A program made the position numbers and the translations under genes. A stretch of DNA of 64,000 bases, from the NCBI GenBank assembly GCA_903869595.1, contig CAIPZV010000043.1:62001-126000 (forward strand). Reading direction: 5' to 3'. Below, piece by piece: positions 58,871 to 64,000 of this stretch (its first letter is position 1; each line of letters starts with the position of its first letter). Under the pieces are notes generated by a model, which saw only the letters and a list, made by a program, of their open reading frames with translations, was not told the DNA's origin and ran no database searches. This stretch comes from an uncultured beta proteobacterium (GTDB taxonomy: Bacteria > Pseudomonadota > Gammaproteobacteria > Burkholderiales > Burkholderiaceae_C).

Positions 58871-59556
58871 GGGGACTCCAAAATTTTCATCATGTTTCCC
58901 AAGGTGTTCAATTTGGCTTCCAGAAATGCTGCAGGCACTTGCATTGGCCCAAAGTGGCTGTTGCGCAGCACCATGTAATGGGCCTGGCTTGATTGCGCGA
59001 TTTGTACCACGTAGCGCATTCCGTCAGGCCGCAGCGTGAGGCACTTGGTATAGGAATCCTCTAGCAGTTCAGTAAGCGGTAGATCCACCTGTTGTAATAA
59101 TTTTTCGACGTCTGGAAAACTACTCTTGAGAATGCTTGCCTGCGGCCAATGGCTCAGCAGTTCATGGCGGTACGCTAAGTCGCGGGACGGAGAGAATACT
59201 TCGACCCCCGTCGGGCGAACCAGCACATCCATGACCCCCTCGATAGCAAGTACGCAGCGGATATCCACGAAAAGCCATAGTGGGGGAAGGCGTCGCGTTT
59301 GGAGCGTGTCGGCCATGGCCCAAAGGCTGATGTGACATGGGCGCCCTGCGAGCGTGACATTCGCGTCCACGCGAGGGTATTGAATTCCACCTTGCGTTTG
59401 CCGAACATCCTTCAACAAAGGCAAGCATTCCTCCAGCAACAAGGAACGCTCAAGCCGCAATTGATGGCGATGCCTGACCATGAGCCAAGCCAGCGCAGCC
59501 ATCGCGACTACCAAAAATGCCCCAGCCCCATAAATTTCAAAAGATGGCACCGGCAA
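58867..59556 (-). CDS. Hypothetical 229 aa protein with one N-terminal membrane helix
   Basis: Not recognised. One membrane helix at about residues 9-27, then a soluble domain of about 200 residues starting with Arg/His-rich RHRHQLRLERSLLLEECLPLL. It contains blocks such as WLFVDIRCVLAIEGVMDVLVRP and YVVQIAQSSQAHYMVLRN. No catalytic motif is evident. It lies 57 bases after the APC permease gene and is coupled to the 116 aa gene by ATGA. Confidence 0.7.
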   Translation of the reverse strand: MPVPSFEIYGAGAFLVVAMAALAWLMVRHRHQLRLERSLLLEECLPLLKDVRQTQGGIQYPRVDANVTLAGRPCHISLWAMADTLQTRRLPPLWLFVDIRCVLAIEGVMDVLVRPTGVEVFSPSRDLAYRHELLSHWPQASILKSSFPDVEKLLQQVDLPLTELLEDSYTKCLTLRPDGMRYVVQIAQSSQAHYMVLRNSHFGPMQVPAAFLEAKLNTLGNMMKILESP

Positions 59557-59613
59557 ATTTTTGTTTAGTGGGCATCGACCGACCCTAGGGGCCTGCCATC
59601 GGCTCCCGCAGGT

Positions 59614-61044
59614 TCAATAGCCGATAGGGCGCGGCCAATTCATGGTGAACTGATCGCCCCGGCGGACATATTTATATCGGTGCAGTACGAACCATGCGGA
59701 AATAATAATGAAAAAGGCCATGATGGCCAGCAAATTGCGCCCGTAGCCAAGGAACACCGCTACAAAAGTGATTGCGCACAATGCCGCCAAGGTGAGTGTC
59801 GGGATCGGATGAAAAGGATGTACGTAGCCCCGCTCAATACTTCCTAGGGGCCACATGCGGCGAAAGCGGATCATGTTGATAGGCATAAACGTGTAGCCCA
59901 GCAGTCCCGCCAAAATCGAGAAGGTAATGATCTGGTTGAGCATGATCTGCCCTTGAATCTGGGTGTAGCCGGTCAGACCAAAAGCACAAGCGATCGGCAC
60001 CAAAAAGACAATCGCGCGGTAGGGCGTGTGGTAGCGGGGATGGACTGCACCAAACCAGGCGGGCAGGTAGCGATCCCGGCCCATAGAGAACCAAGCACGT
60101 GAGGCATCGTTGATGCATCCATTGGCAGACGCCAGTGCCGCGAAGGCCGAGCCCACCCACATGAGCACCTGCAGACTCCAATTGCCCGTGAGTTTGCCCG
60201 CGTCATACATGGGCGTTGCGGCGATACCCAGGTATTCCCAAGGTATCAAGCCTGTACATACGTACCATGTAATGATGGCGGCGATCACCAGCGTCAGCAT
60301 ACCGGTCATGGTGCCCAGCGGAATAGCACGACCCGGTGAACGGACCTCCTCGGCTGACTGGCAAGTGCCTTCGATGCCCAAGTAGTACCACATGCCAAAC
60401 TGCAGACTTGCCAGTACGCCAAGCCATCCGTAGGGCAGGGTCTCATTGGAGAAGAAAACCTTGTGTTGCAGGAGCTGGGTTCCTGACCATGGGCCTACAT
60501 GGAAAAGGAGAAGCAAAATCGCTAAAAAAGCAAAGCCGGTGATCACGATATTGACGGACAGCGTCATGAAGACGCCACGGTAATTGAGCAAGGCGAGGAT
60601 CAGTATGGAAAGCGTGACAAACGGGCGGGCTAATTGCTCTGCCTGTTCTGGAGAGGCGCCGCCAAAGTCTGCAGCCAAAGACTTCATGAGATCGCCAACC
60701 ACAATAGCGTCGGCCGCTTCCAGCATGGTGTAGGCCAATACCAAATACAAACCCACGTTAAAGGCCATCAATGGCCCCACGATATGCTTGGCTTGGGTGT
60801 ATTGACCACCGGCAGCAGCCACGGTCGAGGTCACCTCCGAATCAATCATGGCTACGCAGGTGTACAGCAGGCCGCTCACAAAACACGCCACCAAGGCTGC
60901 CCAAGGGCCACCGTTGTCAATCGTGAAGTTCCACCCCATGAACTCCCCGACCAAGACGATTCCCACTCCAAGCGCCCAGACGTGTGCCGGACCCAGGACA
61001 CGGCGCAGTCCGATATGTTGCACGTTCGATGTAGATGTTGACAT
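59614..61044 (-). CDS. APC-family permease, ethanolamine permease-like
   Basis: A 476 aa transporter with twelve predicted helices. The start RRVLGPAHVWALGVGIVLVGEFMGWNF resembles the ethanolamine permease group of the amino acid-polyamine-organocation superfamily, and TVAAAGGQYTQAKHIVGP and WYYLGIEGTCQSAEEVRSPGRAIPLG are family blocks. Substrate is probably a small amine or amino acid. It is preceded by three small membrane-protein genes and followed by two unknown ones on the same strand. AAAGGAT stands before the ATG. Confidence 0.85.
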   Translation of the reverse strand: MSTSTSNVQHIGLRRVLGPAHVWALGVGIVLVGEFMGWNFTIDNGGPWAALVACFVSGLLYTCVAMIDSEVTSTVAAAGGQYTQAKHIVGPLMAFNVGLYLVLAYTMLEAADAIVVGDLMKSLAADFGGASPEQAEQLARPFVTLSILILALLNYRGVFMTLSVNIVITGFAFLAILLLLFHVGPWSGTQLLQHKVFFSNETLPYGWLGVLASLQFGMWYYLGIEGTCQSAEEVRSPGRAIPLGTMTGMLTLVIAAIITWYVCTGLIPWEYLGIAATPMYDAGKLTGNWSLQVLMWVGSAFAALASANGCINDASRAWFSMGRDRYLPAWFGAVHPRYHTPYRAIVFLVPIACAFGLTGYTQIQGQIMLNQIITFSILAGLLGYTFMPINMIRFRRMWPLGSIERGYVHPFHPIPTLTLAALCAITFVAVFLGYGRNLLAIMAFFIIISAWFVLHRYKYVRRGDQFTMNWPRPIGY

Positions 61045-61085
61045 TTCTTATCCTTTTAGTTGGTCATACCTTCGGACAATCCGAC

Positions 61086-61226
61086 TTATTCCTGGCCTTC
61101 ACGGGAACTGGTCAAGTAGTCCTCCGGATATTCTTTGCCAACTTTCAATAGATCAGCCACCATCCATAGGGCAATGAGGGCGGAAAGGAGCCAAGCGCCG
61201 TTGGACAAAATTTCCCAAAAGTTCAT
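61086..61226 (-). CDS. Small 46 aa membrane protein
   Basis: Read from ATG 61226 to TAA 61086-61088: begins MNFWEILSNGAWLLSAL and ends TSSREGQE. One membrane helix at about residues 6-27, then a short charged tail with KVGKEYPEDYL. Its ATG overlaps the stop of the 170 aa gene as ATGA, and AAGGAG lies 6 bases before it, so it is well placed for translation. It ends 41 bases before the permease ATG. Not recognised; a small transporter subunit or assembly partner is an inference. Confidence 0.7.
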   Translation of the reverse strand: MNFWEILSNGAWLLSALIALWMVADLLKVGKEYPEDYLTSSREGQE

Positions 61227-61735
61227 GATGACTCCTTAGTTTGCGTGCCGCTTGCCGGGCCAAACCGTTCGTTGATCACTTCGCGCAGTTCTTTGTCGGA
61301 TGCGCGCACCAAGAAAACAAAATATCCAATCACCACAACGGCCGTGAGTATCAACATCAACCAGTCGATTTCGTAGGACTTGGCCGCGATGGCCGCCTTA
61401 CGTTCGGCTACTTTGGCATCGTCCCATCCAAGTGCGGTAAAGCGTTCGGTTTTGAGCTTCTGTTGATCCGCCGTCAGTCCATCGGCGCTCGGCGCGGCAG
61501 CCACTGCCGTGGCCGCCGCTGTGTTGGTGCTGGCATCAGCGGCCGGTGCCGGTGCCTCGGCCACCGCAGTGGTTTGGGCTGCGGGTTCGGGTGCCGGCGC
61601 TGGCGCAGCACTCAAAACAGTCAGGTACAGGCACACCAGCAGCGTTGCCGCTACCAAGGCCACCACGAACAGACTGTCAAACAATTGCCCGGCGGAACTT
61701 TGCTCGGGTGGTCGGTATGGGGATGGTGACGCCAT
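61223..61735 (-). CDS. 170 aa membrane protein with Ala/Pro-rich linker
   Basis: Not recognised. Two membrane helices at about residues 20-42 and 123-143 are separated by a low-complexity Ala/Pro/Thr linker (about 44-88) and a charged segment with LTADQQKLKTERFTALGWDDAKV. The tail DKELREVINERFGPAS is cytoplasmic if both termini are inside. GGAGGAAA stands about 6 bases before the ATG. It is coupled to the 46 aa gene and follows the 98 aa gene by 29 bases. Confidence 0.75.
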   Translation of the reverse strand: MASPSPYRPPEQSSAGQLFDSLFVVALVAATLLVCLYLTVLSAAPAPAPEPAAQTTAVAEAPAPAADASTNTAAATAVAAAPSADGLTADQQKLKTERFTALGWDDAKVAERKAAIAAKSYEIDWLMLILTAVVVIGYFVFLVRASDKELREVINERFGPASGTQTKESS

Positions 61736-61764
61736 AAATTTCCTCCTGGTTAATTTGCGTGATG

Positions 61765-62061
61765 CTATTTATTTGCAACGGAAATGGCATCGAGGTGTTC
61801 GATGTCTTGGCGGTAAATGTGCTCCTTGGCATGCTCGTAATGCTTCACCATCGCAATAATGGAAGCGGTGTTGAAAACACACAGGGCCAAGGCGCTGAGG
61901 TAGACCAGTCCCATGAAGTTGCCGGGCGGGCCTAAAGCCGCGACCTGATTGACGACGAACCAGACGGCAAGCCAGGCGCCTATTAACAAGGCGTAGGCAA
62001 ATAGGCGGTCATTGCTGAACATTTTGTCAATACGTTCTCGCATGCTGTTTTCTGCATTCAT
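61765..62061 (-). CDS. 98 aa two-helix membrane protein
   Basis: Not recognised. Starts MNAENSMRERIDKMFSND; helices at about residues 20-42 and 50-72; charged C-terminus KHYEHAKEHIYRQDIEHLD. The shape recalls small accessory subunits of transporters such as the DUF485/YjcH partner of acetate permease, but I see no sequence match. GGAG stands about 10 bases before ATG 62061; the frame extends upstream without reason to use it. It is the first gene of the leftward run. Confidence 0.75.
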   Translation of the reverse strand: MNAENSMRERIDKMFSNDRLFAYALLIGAWLAVWFVVNQVAALGPPGNFMGLVYLSALALCVFNTASIIAMVKHYEHAKEHIYRQDIEHLDAISVANK

Positions 62062-62358
62062 AGGAATTTCTCCAAGGATTTTTTGAAAGAGCAATTTCAG
62101 TTTGCAACTATGTTTCCTGTAGATAAATGGGTGTATACCCTTGGTTGGGAGCGAATACAGCCATGAATCTGACTTTTTGAAGGCAGTTGATGGCATGCGA
62201 CATCCGAAATCCGCAAGGCTGGATGCATTTCGACTGATTAAATACACAGCCCTACCCGTGCATTGCCTAGTTAGGGTGTTGATACCCTCAAGGAGTCGAT
62301 TGCACCTCAGGGGGCAAAGCTATACTAAATCGCAGCAAAGAAATTTCGTTTGGAATTT
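62062..62358. promoter_or_regulatory. Divergent control region between the small-protein operon and the XRE-cupin regulator
   Basis: A 297-base gap without a supported gene. It has two related inverted repeats: GGGT-GTAT-ACCC at 62129-62140 and AGGGT-GTTGAT-ACCCT at 62273-62288, both containing GGGTGT and ATACCCT. TATACT at 62321-62326 is a possible -10 for the regulator, with TTGCAC 15 bases before it. The repeats are good candidates for the regulator's own operators. Confidence 0.5.
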
Positions 62359-62952
62359 ATGTCAAACAGTCCATCGTTAGAAGTGTTTCTCGGCAAGGCC
62401 ATTCGCGAAAAGCGACTAGGTCATGGCCTGACGATTGCGGACGTTTCTGAACGGGCCGGTATCAGCCGGGGGATGCTTTCAAAGATCGAGAACGCGCAAA
62501 CCGCCACCAGCCTAGACACCTTGCAGCGCATTGCGGCTGCGCTCGGGGTTTCCTTGTCGATGCTGTTTAGAGATTTTGGTATCGAGGGGGGCTCTGCCCA
62601 GCATGTGCGCAATGGCCAGGGCATGCAAGTGGTGCGCCGCGGTACCAAAAGTGGGCACACCTACCATTTGCTGGCCTACGATCAGGGCCCGACCAAAACA
62701 TTTGAACCGTTTCTGATCACCATTGACAACCAAAGTGAAGTTTTCCCGGATTTTGAACATCCGGGAACCGAATTCATTTACATGCTGGAAGGGCGGATGG
62801 ACTACCGCCACGGCGAGCAAATTTACTCTCTGGTGCCCGGAGATTCACTGACTTTTCGTGGCGAAGTTCCCCATGGGCCGGGTGTGCTGCACGAGGTTCC
62901 GATTCGCTTCATCACGGTCATCGTATACCCCATTCGAGGAGATATTGAGTAG
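62359..62952 (+). CDS. XRE-family transcriptional regulator with C-terminal cupin domain
   Basis: A 197 aa regulator. The helix-turn-helix at about residues 12-66 includes LTIADVSERAGISRGMLSKIENAQTATSLDTLQ, split here as the recognition part GISRGMLSKIENAQT. The cupin at about 125-190 has EHPGTEFIYMLEGRMDYRHG and LVPGDSLTFRGEVPHGP. Relatives (PuuR-like) control polyamine, amine or amino acid catabolism and bind the substrate in the cupin. ATG 62359 has TTGGA upstream; TTG 62350 is possible. It is divergent from the small-protein/permease run and followed by the oxidase gene. Confidence 0.9.
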   Translation: MSNSPSLEVFLGKAIREKRLGHGLTIADVSERAGISRGMLSKIENAQTATSLDTLQRIAAALGVSLSMLFRDFGIEGGSAQHVRNGQGMQVVRRGTKSGHTYHLLAYDQGPTKTFEPFLITIDNQSEVFPDFEHPGTEFIYMLEGRMDYRHGEQIYSLVPGDSLTFRGEVPHGPGVLHEVPIRFITVIVYPIRGDIE

Positions 62953-62971
62953 GTTTCCCGAATTTTTTTGT

Positions 62972-62987
62972 TTATTCTTGAGAATAA
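62972..62987. promoter_or_regulatory. Perfect 16-bp palindrome upstream of the oxidase gene
   Basis: TTATTCT-TG-AGAATAA, 7-bp arms, 20 bases after the regulator stop. A second palindrome GAGAATTCTC (63036-63045) ends at the oxidase ATG. Both share the half site AGAAT/ATTCT in an AT-rich gap, so they may bind one protein; the first could also act as a weak transcript end. Confidence 0.4.
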
Positions 62988-63045
62988 TAGTTGCATTCAA
63001 AGAATTTTCGATGCATACTTACTGCCAGAACTTTAGAGAATTCTC

Positions 63046-64000
63046 ATGCCTTGGCGACTCCTCAAATTTGCCCTATCGGACCGACATCCTGAGCCACGGA
63101 TGTTTACACCGCATGGGCAGTTAAAGTCCAGCTATGACGTGGTCATCATCGGCGCAGGCGGGCATGGCCTGGCCAGTGCCTATTACCTGGCGCGTGACCA
63201 TGGCATTACCAATGTGGCGGTCATCGAGCAAGGCTACATTGGCGGTGGCAATACCGGGCGCAATACCACCATCATTCGCTCCAATTACCTCACGCCCGAG
63301 GGCGTCAAGTTCTACGACGAGTCGGTGCGGCTCTGGCAGGATCTGGCCACCGACTTTGACCTCAATCTCTTTTATTCGACGCGCGGCCATTTCACCTTAG
63401 CGCATACCGATGCTTCGCTGCGCACCATGCGCTGGCGTGCCGAAGTCAATAAGCATTACGGCGTGGACTCTGAGCTTGTGTTCCCAGATTTCATTCAAAA
63501 AGCCATTCCTTCGATGGATATGACGTGCGCCGGACACGCGCCGGTGATGGGTGCGCTCTACCATGCGCCTGGTGCGATCGCCCGCCATGATGCAGTTGCA
63601 TGGGGATACGGTCGTGGCGCGGATATGCGCGGGGTGGAGATACATCAGCAAACCCGCGTGCTGGACATCATGACGCGCGGTGGTCGGGTTACCGGGGTAA
63701 AAACGACACGCGGCGACATTGCTTGCGGCAAGGTATTGTGCGCAGTGGCGGGCTCTACGCCGCGCATTCTCAAGATGCTGGATTTGCGCAGCCCGATCTA
63801 CATCCACCCCTTGCAAGCCATGGTCAGTGAACCCATGAAGCAATGGCTAGATCCGATTATTGTGTCGGGTAGCTTGCATGTGTATATCAGCCAGACGGCG
63901 CGCGGCGAATTGGTCATGGGTGCGTCGCTAGATCCTTACGAATTGCACTCCACCCGCTCGACCCTGGACTTTACCGAGAGCCTGAGCGCGCACATGGTGG
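63046..64000 (+). CDS. FAD-dependent oxidase, sarcosine oxidase beta subunit / N-methylglutamate dehydrogenase-like (3' end outside window)
   Basis: The frame is open from ATG 63046 to the window end (318 codons). The FAD-binding start is YDVVIIGAGGHGLASAYYLA (dinucleotide glycines 36-41), followed by YIGGGNTGRNTTIIRSNYL. RHDAVAWGYGRGADMRGVEI contains His181, at the place where the beta subunit of tetrameric sarcosine oxidase binds FMN covalently. The family covers sarcosine oxidase SoxB and the N-methylglutamate dehydrogenase subunit MgdA, which cannot be told apart here. A stop codon just upstream rules out a longer start; the N-terminus is slightly shorter than in many relatives. No good ribosome binding site is seen before the ATG. 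Confidence 0.85.
   Translation, partial: MPWRLLKFALSDRHPEPRMFTPHGQLKSSYDVVIIGAGGHGLASAYYLARDHGITNVAVIEQGYIGGGNTGRNTTIIRSNYLTPEGVKFYDESVRLWQDLATDFDLNLFYSTRGHFTLAHTDASLRTMRWRAEVNKHYGVDSELVFPDFIQKAIPSMDMTCAGHAPVMGALYHAPGAIARHDAVAWGYGRGADMRGVEIHQQTRVLDIMTRGGRVTGVKTTRGDIACGKVLCAVAGSTPRILKMLDLRSPIYIHPLQAMVSEPMKQWLDPIIVSGSLHVYISQTARGELVMGASLDPYELHSTRSTLDFTESLSAHMV

Noticed and set aside
63011..63124. Alternative start ATG 63011 (MHTYCQNFREF) upstream of the oxidase
   Set aside because: It is in a different frame from the FAD-binding sequence and ends at a stop near 63124.

Overview
The window looks like chromosome from a member of the Betaproteobacteria, order Burkholderiales, most probably near Comamonadaceae. 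The basis is gene order that I know from that group (rodZ-ispG-hisS-yfgM-bamB-der-hfq-hflX-hflK-hflC-hisZ-purA; leuC-leuD-leuB-asd-fimV-truA-trpF-trpB-trpA-accD; gltA-sdhEBADC-gntR-mdh-acnB; rpsP-rimM-trmD-rplS) together with protein sequence character. The DNA is moderately GC-rich and densely coding. I see no insertion sequence, prophage, CRISPR array, tRNA or rRNA. No gene-free stretch exceeds 300 bases.

Layout. 1-14.6 kb (+): the end of rodZ, then isoprenoid synthesis (ispG), histidyl-tRNA synthetase, envelope assembly (yfgM, bamB), ribosome and RNA factors (der, hfq, hflX), the HflKC membrane complex, hisZ, purA, a phosphoribosyltransferase and a PLP lyase. 14.6-16.7 kb (-): a zinc metallopeptidase and lysS; yggT follows on the + strand. 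17.4-29.1 kb (-): leucine and tryptophan synthesis with asd, fimV, truA and accD, joined by several ATGA overlaps. 29.2-34.2 kb (-): gltA and the succinate dehydrogenase genes with assembly factor sdhE. A GntR regulator follows, divergent from mdh, a CitE-like lyase and acnB (to 40.0 kb). 40.1-47.1 kb: accessory metabolism (alpha/beta hydrolase, FAH-type hydratase, ureohydrolase), an ABC exporter and small proteins. 47.1-49.4 kb: the rpsP operon. 49.4-56.7 kb: Nudix hydrolase, CobD-like protein, rsgA, pterin dehydratase, M48 protease, oligoribonuclease and a DEAD-box helicase.

The accessory part is 56.8-64 kb. A leftward run encodes three tiny membrane proteins (98, 170 and 46 aa, the last two coupled by an ATGA overlap), an ethanolamine-permease-like APC transporter, two unknown membrane proteins overlapping by ATGA, an MFS transporter and a cupin. 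Divergent from it is an XRE-cupin regulator, then the start of a sarcosine-oxidase-beta-type flavoprotein that runs off the window. I read this as an uptake and oxidation locus for an N-methylated or amino compound. The substrate is unknown and the small membrane proteins are the least described part.

Regulatory sequence worth noting: a candidate Thr/Ile-rich leader peptide with hairpins upstream of asd; a good promoter plus palindromic operator between the GntR gene and mdh; three promoters with a shared GC-rich discriminator (rpsP, rplS, helicase); a 14-bp hairpin between rpsP and rimM; and paired GGGT/ACCC sites upstream of the XRE-cupin gene. All functional statements come from reading motifs; no database search was run.
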